From assembly GCA_001443455.1 (NCBI GenBank), contig LDXO01000004.1, positions 23,340-87,339 on the forward strand: a stretch of DNA of 64,000 nucleotides, in the 5' to 3' direction. The notes under the pieces were generated by a model. It was not told where the DNA came from and did not search any database. It worked only from the letters and a program-made list of their open reading frames with translations. Positions 17,016 through 24,842 of this stretch are shown here, piece by piece. Each line of letters starts with the position of its first letter. The stretch's first letter is position 1. The position numbers and the translations under genes were made by a program. Origin of the DNA: Deltaproteobacteria bacterium CSP1-8. GTDB taxonomy: Bacteria; Desulfobacterota; Deferrimicrobia; Deferrimicrobiales; Deferrimicrobiaceae.

Positions 17016-17398
17016 ACGGGGAACGGTACGCCCTGACGGTCCGGTCCTCCTTTTCCGCGGCCCACCGGCTCCCGGAATACGAGGGGAACTGCGAGCGACT
17101 CCACGGGCACAACTGGCAGGTGGAAATCACCGTGGAATCGGAAGCGCTCGATTCCCGGGGAATGGCGCTCGACTTCCGGGTGATGAAGTCCGCCCTGAAC
17201 GAGATCCTTTCGCGCCTGGACCACAAGTACCTGAACGAGGTTCCTCCCTTCGACGGCCGGAACCCGTCGTCCGAGAACATCGCCCATCATATTTTCGAGG
17301 AGATGGAGGGGAAGATTCCTTCCCCGGTCCGCCTGTCCCGGGTAACCGTGTGGGAGTCCGAGGATGCGTGGGCCGAGTATTCCCGCCCGCGCCGGTAG
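17012..17398 (+). CDS. queD: 6-carboxy-5,6,7,8-tetrahydropterin synthase (QueD)
   Basis: A 128-residue enzyme of the 6-pyruvoyl-tetrahydropterin synthase fold. It acts on 7,8-dihydroneopterin triphosphate in the preQ0/queuosine pathway. The zinc ligands are the His of FSAAHRL and the two in LHGHNW. A catalytic Cys precedes them in NCERLHGH, and a late Glu lies in VWESEDA. The ATGA overlap with the upstream gene fixes the start. queA and tgt, later enzymes of the same pathway, lie about 20 kb downstream. The paralogous BH4-type function is possible but less likely in bacteria. Confidence 0.9.
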   Translation: MNGERYALTVRSSFSAAHRLPEYEGNCERLHGHNWQVEITVESEALDSRGMALDFRVMKSALNEILSRLDHKYLNEVPPFDGRNPSSENIAHHIFEEMEGKIPSPVRLSRVTVWESEDAWAEYSRPRR

Positions 17399-17403
17399 CC
17401 GCA

Positions 17404-17654
17404 CTAGTGCAGCGTCTCGTAAATGGCTTGACGCACTGATCCGCCGCCGGCATAGCCCGGGACAGGCAGCCATTCCGCGCACGGGCTCGCGGGGGCTTCC
17501 TCTCCGCTACGCTCGCGACCTTGCGCCCGCTCGCTGCCGTTCCGCTCGCCGCAATTTGCACCTCGCTCCACAGGCCGCTGCGAGGAACCCCCCGCAGCGC
17601 CCTGTGCGCGGAGACGGGCTCGAATGTTAATGTATTTGCGAGACGCCGCACTAG
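17404..17654. repeat. Intergenic repeat locus B: single type I unit with terminal inverted repeats
   Basis: This 251-base element fills the gap between two converging genes. Its ends are 21-base inverted repeats (17404-17424 and 17634-17654), with 19 of 21 positions matching. Inside is one type I unit on the minus strand (17489-17595), closed by the same G-run/C-run stem as at loci A and C and sharing the core words CGAGCGGAACGGCAGCGAGC and GCGAGCGTAGCGGAG. No gene is seen within. The right terminal repeat includes the stop codon of the DUF1858 gene. Confidence 0.8.
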
Positions 17655-17845
17655 GTTTTCAGCGAATCGTTCAACCCTTTGAGCAGCGTTTCCAGATGTA
17701 TCTTGTGGACCTTCGCCCCGTGCTCGAGGTCTTCGTACTGGGAGAGCTGGCAGTCCGCGCAATCAATCCCGAACCTCTGGAACACGGCGACCGTCTGGGG
17801 GAATTTCCGGAGGACGTCTTCGATCTTCATTTCCTTGCGGATCAT
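17651..17845 (-). CDS. DUF1858 domain protein
   Basis: A 64-residue cytosolic protein matching the DUF1858 pattern. MKIEDVLRKFPQTVAVFQRFGIDCADCQLS contains the conserved run leading to a CxxC-type pair (segment around residues 22-34). This family is associated with redox or metal-cluster contexts such as hybrid-cluster and Ric-type proteins, but its biochemical role is not known. The stop codon falls within the terminal inverted repeat of repeat locus B. Start ATG 17845; Met6 is an alternative. It follows the efflux-mqnA operon on the same strand after a 54-base gap, so it may be the last gene of that transcript. Confidence 0.75.
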   Translation of the reverse strand: MIRKEMKIEDVLRKFPQTVAVFQRFGIDCADCQLSQYEDLEHGAKVHKIHLETLLKGLNDSLKT

Positions 17846-17899
17846 GGGCGGCCCTCCCGGCGGGCGGGATGTCCTGATTGTACCACAGGGGCGGAGTCC

Positions 17900-18736
17900 T
17901 TACTCGATGTCGAGGAATCGGAGGGGAGGAGGAGCCGGAATCCGACCGATCTTCGCGGCGAGCCGGAAGAACCGTTCGAGTCCCTCGATCTCCCCCGAGA
18001 GGTCGTAGGAGAGGTTTCGCCAGTACTCCGACAGGAATTCCCGGGGGATCCAATCCGGGCCCGGGATTGCGCTGTCCTCCCGCCCGATCTCCTCCCGGGC
18101 GATCCTCTTCGCCGCGATCAGCGTTCGGGCGAACCGGTGAAGGAGTGCCCCCCGCTCCCGGAGGGAGTCCCGGGAGACGATCCAGAGGGCGAAGACGAAC
18201 GGCGTCCCCGTCTCCCTGTTCCACCACTCCCCGAGGTCGGTGACGTGGTCCGCTATCCCGGTCAGACCCGCCTGAATCGCCTCATCGCCGATGGCGAGGT
18301 ACGCCGGGTGGATGCGGAGCGCCTCGCCGGGGGGAAGATCGGTGCGGACCGTCCGGTTCCGCTTGCCGAGGAACTCCCGCAGCAGGATCTCCAGGAGGAC
18401 GACGGAGGTGTCGGAACTCCTCGTGACGGCGATCGGGTCCATGGGGAGTTCGCCCACAGGGCGGTGGGAGAACAAGAGGACGCTCATCACCTTCGACCGG
18501 GAGGAGATCGAGACGTCGGGACACAGCAGGTAGCGTTCCGGGTGTTTCCCGTACTCGATCGAGGAGGACGGCGAGATGTCCAGTTCCCCCGCGCGCAGCT
18601 TCCGGTTGAGGTCGGACGGATGCCCCGAGACGAACCGGACGTACTCCACCGGAAATCCCGTTTCGAGGGCCCGGAAGATCGGAAGCAGGTTCAGGAAGGG
18701 GATCTTCCCCACGCGCAGCATCGGTCTCTCCGTCAT
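17900..18736 (-). CDS. mqnA: Chorismate dehydratase (MqnA), futalosine pathway
   Basis: A 278-residue MqnA/MqnD-family protein with a periplasmic-binding-protein-like fold. It converts chorismate to 3-enolpyruvoyl-benzoate at the entry of the futalosine menaquinone route. Family features are the opening LRVGKIPFLNLLPIF, the ISPSSSIEY segment, TRSSDTSVVLLEILL and HPAYLAIGDEAI. No signal peptide is present, as expected for the cytosolic enzyme. The start overlaps the permease stop by 4 bases (ATGA), so translation is coupled to an efflux operon, an unusual setting. No other mqn gene lies in the window. Confidence 0.88.
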   Translation of the reverse strand: MTERPMLRVGKIPFLNLLPIFRALETGFPVEYVRFVSGHPSDLNRKLRAGELDISPSSSIEYGKHPERYLLCPDVSISSRSKVMSVLLFSHRPVGELPMDPIAVTRSSDTSVVLLEILLREFLGKRNRTVRTDLPPGEALRIHPAYLAIGDEAIQAGLTGIADHVTDLGEWWNRETGTPFVFALWIVSRDSLRERGALLHRFARTLIAAKRIAREEIGREDSAIPGPDWIPREFLSEYWRNLSYDLSGEIEGLERFFRLAAKIGRIPAPPPLRFLDIE

Positions 18737-19938
18737 TCGTACCGCAACGCCTCGATGGGGTGAAGCGCGGCGGCTTTCCGCGCCGGGTACACCCCGAAGA
18801 AGATCCCGACGAAAACCGAAAACGTGAACGCCAGGACGATCGCCCAGGACGGCACCTCCACGGGGAGCTTCGGGACCAGCAGCCGGATTCCGTACGCCCC
18901 GAGCACCCCGACGAGCATCCCCGCGATCCCCCCCGAGGAGGAGAGGGCGGTCGACTCCAGCAAAAACTGCACGAGGATGTCCCGGTCCCGTGCGCCGACG
19001 GCCTTGCGGATGCCGATCTCGTTCGTCCTCTCCTTCACGGTCACGAGCATGATGTTCATGATCCCGATCCCGCCGACCAGGAGCGATATCGTGGCGATCC
19101 CCCCCAGGACGTACGTCAACGTGTCGAGGATGGTGTACAGGGAGGACAGCATCGCGGCCTGGTTGGTGATCGTGAAGTCCTCGTGGCGGTTGTGGTTCTT
19201 GAAGAGGAGCGATTTGGCGAGTTCCTTGGCGCTTTCGATGTCGTTCTTGTTCCGGACGGAAAGGATGATTTCCAGGAGCGCGTCGGTGTCGAAGAGGTCC
19301 TGGGCGGTCCGGACGGGGACGAACACGATGTCGTCCAGATCGATGCCGAGGCTGACGCCCTTCCGCTGCATGATCCCCACCACCCGGAACCTGCCCCCCG
19401 ACACCTTGACGATCTGCCCGAGCGCGTTCGCGTTTCCGAACAGCTCCCGCTTCACGGTTCTTCCCAGGATGCAGACCCGGCGCTTCGCTTCCACGTCGGA
19501 CTCGGTGACGAAGCTGCCGATCTCCACGTGCAGGTTGCGTACGGGGGAAAAGGAGGGGGTCACTCCCAGGACCGGGACGTTGCGGGAGCGGGAACCGTAC
19601 CGCACCTCGGCGGTGCCGAAGACCACCGGGGCCACCCCGCCGAACAGGTACCCCTTTTTCTCCAAGATGCGCGAGTCGGAGAGCGTCAGCTTGTGCTTGG
19701 CGGCGCCGATGACGGGCGGCCCCCCCCGGGTCTCGATCTTCCCCGGCGTCACGATCAGGATGTTGCTGCCTAAGCCCGCGAACTGCTCCTCGACATAGTT
19801 CTTCGTTCCCTCCCCGAGGGAGACGAGGAGGATCACCGCGGCCACTCCGATGATGACGCCCAGCATGGTGAGAACCGACCGGAGCCGGTTGGCCTTCAGC
19901 GACTCGAGGGCCACTCTCGCGTACTCGAAAAAGTTCAT
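18733..19938 (-). CDS. MacB-like ABC transporter permease
   Basis: A 401-residue permease of the MacB/FtsX family. It has an N-terminal helix (about residues 18-42, including LTMLGVIIGVAAVILLVS), a large periplasmic MacB_PCD domain (about 45-260), then three C-terminal membrane helices with GGIGIMNIMLVTV, KERTNEIGIRKAVGA and FFGVYPARKAA. It has no fused ATPase, unlike E. coli MacB. ATG 19938 overlaps the ATPase stop by 4 bases. With the ATPase, membrane fusion protein and TolC-like channel it forms a complete tripartite exporter. The substrate (macrolide, peptide, lipid or siderophore) cannot be told from sequence. Confidence 0.92.
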   Translation of the reverse strand: MNFFEYARVALESLKANRLRSVLTMLGVIIGVAAVILLVSLGEGTKNYVEEQFAGLGSNILIVTPGKIETRGGPPVIGAAKHKLTLSDSRILEKKGYLFGGVAPVVFGTAEVRYGSRSRNVPVLGVTPSFSPVRNLHVEIGSFVTESDVEAKRRVCILGRTVKRELFGNANALGQIVKVSGGRFRVVGIMQRKGVSLGIDLDDIVFVPVRTAQDLFDTDALLEIILSVRNKNDIESAKELAKSLLFKNHNRHEDFTITNQAAMLSSLYTILDTLTYVLGGIATISLLVGGIGIMNIMLVTVKERTNEIGIRKAVGARDRDILVQFLLESTALSSSGGIAGMLVGVLGAYGIRLLVPKLPVEVPSWAIVLAFTFSVFVGIFFGVYPARKAAALHPIEALRYE

Positions 19939-20651
19939 TCGCGGAGCTCCCGGTATTCCTCTTTCGCCACGAGGCGGCCGTCGATGATGTAGACGACCTT
20001 TTTGGCCCGCCGGGCGATCGCCTGGTTGTGCGTCACGAGCACGATCGTCGTTCCTTCCCCGTTCAGCCGCGTAAGGATCTCCATCAGCTCGTCGCCGGAT
20101 TTCGTGTCGAGGTTGCCGGTCGGCTCGTCGGCCAGGAGGAGGGAGGGGCGGTTGACGAGCGCCCGCGCGATCGCGACCTTCTGCTTCTGACCCCCGGACA
20201 GCTGGTTCGACAGGTGGTTCCTCCGGTCTTCCAGGCCCACCGCCCGGAGGGCCTCCAGGGCTTTCCCGGTCCGCTCCTCCCTTCCCACCCCCGCGTAGAG
20301 CAGGGGGAGTTCCACATTCCGGAGGGCGGTGTATCTCGGGAGCAGGTGGAAGACCTGGAAGACGAAACCGATCTCCCGGTTGCGGAGACGGGCGAGTTCC
20401 TCCGGGGAGAGGCGGGAAACCGGGATCCCCTTGATCTCGTACGATCCGGACGTGGGAATGTCCAGGCACCCGATGATGTGCATCAGGGTGGACTTCCCGG
20501 ACCCCGATGGCCCCATCACGGCGAGGAAGTCGCCGGAATGGATATCCAGGTCCACGCCCTCCAGCCCGACCACCTCCTGCCCGTCGGGTTCGTAGATCTT
20601 GGTGACCCCCCGCAGGCGAAGGAGAGGTTCACTGACGGGCGCGGATCCCAA
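19935..20651 (-). CDS. ABC transporter ATP-binding protein (MacB/LolD type)
   Basis: A 238-residue ATPase that powers the adjacent permease. Walker A is GPSGSGKST (about residues 47-55). The Q-loop is in FVFQ, the signature LSGGQ, Walker B LLLADEP, and the switch His in VTHNQ. The family-typical opening has LRLRGVTKIYE. The only in-frame start near the upstream gene is TTG 20651, which overlaps the membrane fusion gene by 23 bases. The stop overlaps the permease ATG by 4 bases. Confidence 0.93.
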   Translation of the reverse strand: MGSAPVSEPLLRLRGVTKIYEPDGQEVVGLEGVDLDIHSGDFLAVMGPSGSGKSTLMHIIGCLDIPTSGSYEIKGIPVSRLSPEELARLRNREIGFVFQVFHLLPRYTALRNVELPLLYAGVGREERTGKALEALRAVGLEDRRNHLSNQLSGGQKQKVAIARALVNRPSLLLADEPTGNLDTKSGDELMEILTRLNGEGTTIVLVTHNQAIARRAKKVVYIIDGRLVAKEEYRELRE

Positions 20652-21858
20652 CGCGGCTCCCCGGGCGCAGATCCTTGATTTCCAGGGAGGTAACGACGGC
20701 GTCCCCGGGCGAAATGCCGGAGAGGATCTCGGTCCTGTCCCAGTTCGAGATCCCCGTGGCGATGTCGCTCCGGACGATTTTCCCCTCCCGGACGACGTAC
20801 ACGAGCTTCTGACCTTCGCGTTCCATGACCGCCGAGGAAGGGACCTGGAGGGCTTCCTCCTTCCGTCCCGTCAGGACTTCCACGTCCACGGACATCCCCA
20901 GGCGCAGCGGCCGGGAGGAGGAATCCGGCCTGACCTCGATCGTGTTGGCGCGCGATACCTCCTTGGAAACCTCGATGGTCGGCTTCACCTCGGAGACAAC
21001 GCCGGCGAACGTCTCTCCCAGGTAGGCGTCGGGGTATAGGCGGACCTTCTGTCCCGCCCGGACCTTGGCCGACTCCGATTCGTCGATGGGCGCCTCGATG
21101 TAGATCTCCCGGGGATCCGCGAGGGAGAACAGGGGGGCGCCGGGCTGCTTCGTCTCTCCCACCTCGAGAATCTTTTTTATCACGATGCCGTCGAAGGGCG
21201 CCGCGATCAGAAGCTTCGCCTTCCGCTCCGAAAGCGCCGCCGAGGAGGCGCGCGCCGCGTCCGCCCTCGCGCGGAGGGATTCGATCTCCCGGTCGATCGC
21301 GCGAATGCCCAACTCTCCGATGTCCGCCATCCTCGCGTCCTCCCTCGCGTTTGCGAGCCGGGTGTCCGCCTGCTCCATGTCGGCTTTCGACAGGAACCCG
21401 CCGCGGAAAAGCGGCAGGGCACGCTCGTGATCCTGCTCCGCCTTGCGCAGGTTGCTCGCGGCGCGCGCCACCTCGGAGTGAACCTTCCGTTCGGCCTCCT
21501 CCCGGCGCGCAACGGCCTGCGCCAGAAGACCCTCCATGTGGGTCACCTCCGACAGCGCCGCGTCGGCCTGCTTCGCCAACTCGGGGTCGGACAGGCGTGC
21601 GAGAAGCTCCCCCTTGCGGACGGCGTTCCCCTCGGCCACGCGCACCTCCGCGACCCTGCCGCTTACCTCCGCGGAGATCGTCGCCTCGCGCCGGGACTTC
21701 ACCGTCCCGGCGGAGACGGCCGTGACGATCTCCTCGATCGGTTCTTTCCTCGCCTCGAATACGTCGACGGGGATCTCCGACCGGGAGCGGAGGATGAACG
21801 CGGCGGCCGCCGCCGCAAGAAGGGCGGCGGCCAGGCCGAATTTCCCCCACCGCTTCAT
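20629..21858 (-). CDS. Periplasmic membrane fusion protein of the efflux system (MacA/HlyD-like)
   Basis: A 409-residue adaptor protein with one N-terminal membrane helix (LAAALLAAAAAAFIL, about residues 8-24). A lipoyl/barrel-sandwich half follows (TVKSRREATISAEVSG). A long alpha-helical hairpin (about 75-190) precedes the second lipoyl half (IAAPFDGIVIKKILEVGE) and beta-barrel domains. Such proteins link the inner-membrane ABC permease to the TolC channel. ATG 21858 overlaps the stop of the tolC-like gene by 4 bases, which fixes the start. Confidence 0.9.
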   Translation of the reverse strand: MKRWGKFGLAAALLAAAAAAFILRSRSEIPVDVFEARKEPIEEIVTAVSAGTVKSRREATISAEVSGRVAEVRVAEGNAVRKGELLARLSDPELAKQADAALSEVTHMEGLLAQAVARREEAERKVHSEVARAASNLRKAEQDHERALPLFRGGFLSKADMEQADTRLANAREDARMADIGELGIRAIDREIESLRARADAARASSAALSERKAKLLIAAPFDGIVIKKILEVGETKQPGAPLFSLADPREIYIEAPIDESESAKVRAGQKVRLYPDAYLGETFAGVVSEVKPTIEVSKEVSRANTIEVRPDSSSRPLRLGMSVDVEVLTGRKEEALQVPSSAVMEREGQKLVYVVREGKIVRSDIATGISNWDRTEILSGISPGDAVVTSLEIKDLRPGSRVGIRARQ

Positions 21859-23390
21859 CGGACGGAGATTCCTTCCTTTTCGAGAATTGTGCCGACGGAG
21901 CGCCACAGCCGGGTCTGGGACACGTAGGCGTCCGTCTTCGCCGTCAACTCCGCGAGGAGGGCCTGGGCGTAGTCCTGCTGGAACTCGAGGACCTGCGTCG
22001 TCGTCGAGGCACCGAGGTCGAACTTCCGCTCCTCCGCCTCGAGTTTCCCCCGGGCCGCGGCGACGGAGGCGGCGGCCGCATCGACGCGGTCGAGCGAAGA
22101 GTCAAGATCCCGGCGCGCTTTCCGGACCTCCGCGCGGATGTTCGCGCGAAGGCTCTCCTTCCGCAAACGCTGCTGCTCGAGAGCGCTGCGAGCGCGTGCC
22201 CACTCGGCCCGCTCCCGCTGGAACTTCCAGGGGATCTCGGTCGAAAGGCCGACGAACCAGGTGTAGTAATCCCCCGAGAGCAGTTCCCGGAGGCTGTCTC
22301 CGTAGCTCCCTTCGAACTCGGTTCCCCCGCCCGGGAAGAACGGGTTCGGGAACGGCGATCCCGCGAGTCCGGTAAGGCCAGCCGAGGCGGTGAGCGAAAG
22401 ATCGGGCATCATCCCGTTCCGGGCGACCATCTCCTGGATCTCTGCCTGGCGCGTCCGGGCGGACAGGGCGGCGACCTCGGGCCGGCGCTTGAGCGCTTCC
22501 GGGTAGGTGTCGTTCGGTCCCGGGGCATCCGGTGCCTCCGGGGGCTGGACCGGGATGAGGCGCTCCTCCCACTCCTGGTCGGCTCGCAGCCCGAGAACGT
22601 TCTTCAGGTCGTCCTCTGCGTTCTGCGCCGCCGCCTCTACCCGGAGAAGCTCCTCCTTCCGGGAAGCCACCGCGGCTTCCGCGGGCAGCCGGTCCATCGG
22701 GGCGGCGAGTCCGGCGTCGATCCTCGCGGCAGTCTGGTCGAACAAGCGTTCGGCGAGGGACAGCGCGGCCTTTCTCACCTCGATCTGCCGGTAGGCGGCG
22801 TGGAACGCGAGGAATGAGGTCCTGGCAGTGGCGATGATATCCATCACCTTTGCCAGCCACTCTCCGGTCGCCGCCTCCGTCCCTGCCCGGGCGATCGTAA
22901 GGGGCGCCTCGGTGACCTTTCTCCCGGAACGTTTCAGGAGCGGGTGGCGCGCCGAGAGGGTCAGGGACGTCGTGTACTCGGGGTTGAACAGGGAGAGAGC
23001 GGTGCCAGCTTCCAGCCGCTGGTTCTGGAAGGAAAGGGAAAGCGCGGTGCCGGACCGCAGCAGCTCGGAGACCCCCGCGTCGAGCTTCCAGGCATTCTGG
23101 TCGACGGTAAGGGTTCCGGCGATCGAGGAGCCGGTCGGTCCGATGGACCGGGAAAAGGAGACGTCTCCGGTGAGCCTCGGCAGGAAAGCTGCCTCCTCCA
23201 GGGGAACGCTAAGCCCCGCCGACTCCCGCTCGGACCGGGAAATGGCGATATCGATATTGCCGCGCAGGGCCGTTTCGACGCACTCTCTCATCGTGATCTC
23301 CCGGACGGGGGGGGCGCCCCCCGGGCCGGGGAGCGCAGGCGATGCGGACACGAGAAGAAGGAAGGCGGGAAAAAAGAAATGAATGTTCAT
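21855..23390 (-). CDS. TolC-family outer membrane efflux protein
   Basis: A 511-residue outer-membrane channel with a signal peptide (about residues 1-20, AFLLLVSASPALPG). It has the two internally repeated OEP halves rich in long Ala/Glu/Arg helices; MRECVETALRGNIDIAISRSE and YPEALKRRPEVAALSAR are typical openings of each half. ATG 23390 is preceded by aaggac. It is the first gene of the minus-strand operon tolC-like, membrane fusion protein, ATPase, permease and mqnA. A TGGTACACT box (about 23421-23429) upstream may be its extended -10 element. Confidence 0.9.
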   Translation of the reverse strand: MNIHFFFPAFLLLVSASPALPGPGGAPPVREITMRECVETALRGNIDIAISRSERESAGLSVPLEEAAFLPRLTGDVSFSRSIGPTGSSIAGTLTVDQNAWKLDAGVSELLRSGTALSLSFQNQRLEAGTALSLFNPEYTTSLTLSARHPLLKRSGRKVTEAPLTIARAGTEAATGEWLAKVMDIIATARTSFLAFHAAYRQIEVRKAALSLAERLFDQTAARIDAGLAAPMDRLPAEAAVASRKEELLRVEAAAQNAEDDLKNVLGLRADQEWEERLIPVQPPEAPDAPGPNDTYPEALKRRPEVAALSARTRQAEIQEMVARNGMMPDLSLTASAGLTGLAGSPFPNPFFPGGGTEFEGSYGDSLRELLSGDYYTWFVGLSTEIPWKFQRERAEWARARSALEQQRLRKESLRANIRAEVRKARRDLDSSLDRVDAAAASVAAARGKLEAEERKFDLGASTTTQVLEFQQDYAQALLAELTAKTDAYVSQTRLWRSVGTILEKEGISVR

Positions 23391-23542
23391 CGCTGTCCTT
23401 TTCCGAATTTTCCCGCCGATAGTGTACCACGTCATTCCGGTGAATATGGGGCCAAGGGAGTCCGTTCCGGTCGGGGAGACTCCTTGACGAAGGGGCGCGA
23501 AATTCCAATAATGAGGGGGCATATCTCCCAGGGGGGTGCCGG

Positions 23543-23743
23543 ATGGACGACAAGCCGCTCGGGACGTTCATGCCCGGGGATGTCGCCGCGAAGCAGTTCG
23601 AGCGGGAAATCGACGCGGTCCCCGCCGGGTACGCCAAGGGAATCGGAGACGCCGCCTGCCGGAAGGCCCTCCCGCTCCTGACGGCCTTCCGTGCCGGGGG
23701 AACGGCACGAATCGTCGCCGATGCCCTGACCGCACGCGCGTAA
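23543..23743 (+). CDS. Small hypothetical protein (66 residues)
   Basis: I do not recognise this protein. ATG 23543 has an aggggggt ribosome-binding site at normal distance, and the stop lies 8 bases before the GTG start of rsmD, so it looks like the first gene of the rsmD-coaD-aminotransferase transcript. The product is soluble and Ala-rich, with an amphipathic N-terminal half (AAKQFEREIDAV) and a hydrophobic-basic C-terminal half. It has no Cys pair typical of small redox proteins and no membrane helix. Confidence 0.5.
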   Translation: MDDKPLGTFMPGDVAAKQFEREIDAVPAGYAKGIGDAACRKALPLLTAFRAGGTARIVADALTARA

Positions 23744-23751
23744 CCGGAAGG

Positions 23752-24312
23752 GTGCGCATCGTATCGGGGAAATGGCGGGGCCGGCTGCTTCGTTCCCCGA
23801 GGGGGCAGTCGGTGCGGCCGACAGCCGATCGCGTTCGGGAAGCGGTCTTCAACATCCTGGGGAGCAGGACGGAAGGAGCAAGGGTGCTGGACCTGTTCGC
23901 CGGGACCGGGGCGCTCGGCCTGGAGGCCCTTTCGCGCGGAGCTTTTTCGGCGGTCCTGGTGGAATCGGATCCCCGCACCTTCGCGGTCATGCGCCGCAAC
24001 GTCCTGGAATTGGGAGCTGGCGGGGCGGAGCCCCTCCTGATGGATTACCGGGCCGCGCTGCGCGTCCTTGCGCGACGGGGCAGCCGGTTCGGCCTCGTCT
24101 TCCTGGATCCCCCGTACGGGAAAGGGATCGCGGCCCGCTCGGCGGACGATCTCGCGGGCGCGGGCGTTCTGGAACCCGGCGGGACGGTGGTGGTGGAAGA
24201 GGCGGAGAGGACCGGTGAATTGCCCTTCCCGCCCGGGTGGGAACGGGCCGAGGACCGGCGATACGGAGACACAAGGGTGATGATCTTCACCGTGGAAAAG
24301 GAGCCAGGATGA
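23752..24312 (+). CDS. rsmD: 16S rRNA (guanine966-N2)-methyltransferase RsmD
   Basis: A 186-residue SAM-dependent methyltransferase that modifies G966 of 16S rRNA. It begins RIVSGKWRGRLL, with PTADRVREAVFNIL next, both hallmarks of the family. The SAM-binding motif is LDLFAGTGALGLEAL, and the catalytic DPPY lies in FLDPPYGKG. GTG 23752 is chosen because it gives the family N-terminus; the frame extends further upstream but over unrelated sequence. The ATGA overlap with coaD is the arrangement commonly seen for the rsmD-coaD pair. Confidence 0.92.
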   Translation: MRIVSGKWRGRLLRSPRGQSVRPTADRVREAVFNILGSRTEGARVLDLFAGTGALGLEALSRGAFSAVLVESDPRTFAVMRRNVLELGAGGAEPLLMDYRAALRVLARRGSRFGLVFLDPPYGKGIAARSADDLAGAGVLEPGGTVVVEEAERTGELPFPPGWERAEDRRYGDTRVMIFTVEKEPG

Positions 24313-24842
24313 GAACCATCGCAGTGTACCCCGGGTCGTTCGACCCCCCGACGTTCGGCCACCTCGACATCATCGACAGGTCGTCGAGGGTCTTTTCCCG
24401 GGTGATCGTGGCAGTGGCGAAAAACCTGCGCAAGGACACCATGTTCTCGGCGGCCGAGCGGATGGTCATGCTCCGGAAGCTCACCCGGTCCTACCCGAAC
24501 GTGGAGGTGGACTCCTTCCGGGGGCTCCTCATCGAATACGTGCGCGTCGTGGAAGCCCACGTCGTGGTGAGAGGCCTTCGGGCCATCTCGGATTTCGAGA
24601 ACGAGTTCCAGATGGCGCACATGAACAAGAAGCTCTCGCCCGAGGTCGACACCGTCTTCATGATGACGGGGGAGCGCTATTCCTATATCAGCTCCCACAT
24701 CGCCAAGGAGATCGCGCGATTCGGCGGGAAGGTCGACGACCTCGTCCCTTCCCTCGTACGGGACAGGATGTTTCGGAAGCTCGGGAAGAGGAAATCATCC
24801 ATGGAACCTCGCACCGCGGGGAAAGGAGCGAAAATCCGATGA
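24309..24842 (+). CDS. coaD: Phosphopantetheine adenylyltransferase
   Basis: A 177-residue enzyme that transfers AMP from ATP to 4'-phosphopantetheine, the fourth step of coenzyme A synthesis. The nucleotidyltransferase TxGH-type motif is in GSFDPPTFGHLDI, and the second motif ISSHIAKEIA carries the ISSxxxK signature. VVRGLRAISDFENE is typical of the family. It overlaps rsmD and the aminotransferase by 4 bases on each side. coaBC, the preceding steps, lies 6 kb downstream. Confidence 0.96.
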   Translation: MRTIAVYPGSFDPPTFGHLDIIDRSSRVFSRVIVAVAKNLRKDTMFSAAERMVMLRKLTRSYPNVEVDSFRGLLIEYVRVVEAHVVVRGLRAISDFENEFQMAHMNKKLSPEVDTVFMMTGERYSYISSHIAKEIARFGGKVDDLVPSLVRDRMFRKLGKRKSSMEPRTAGKGAKIR

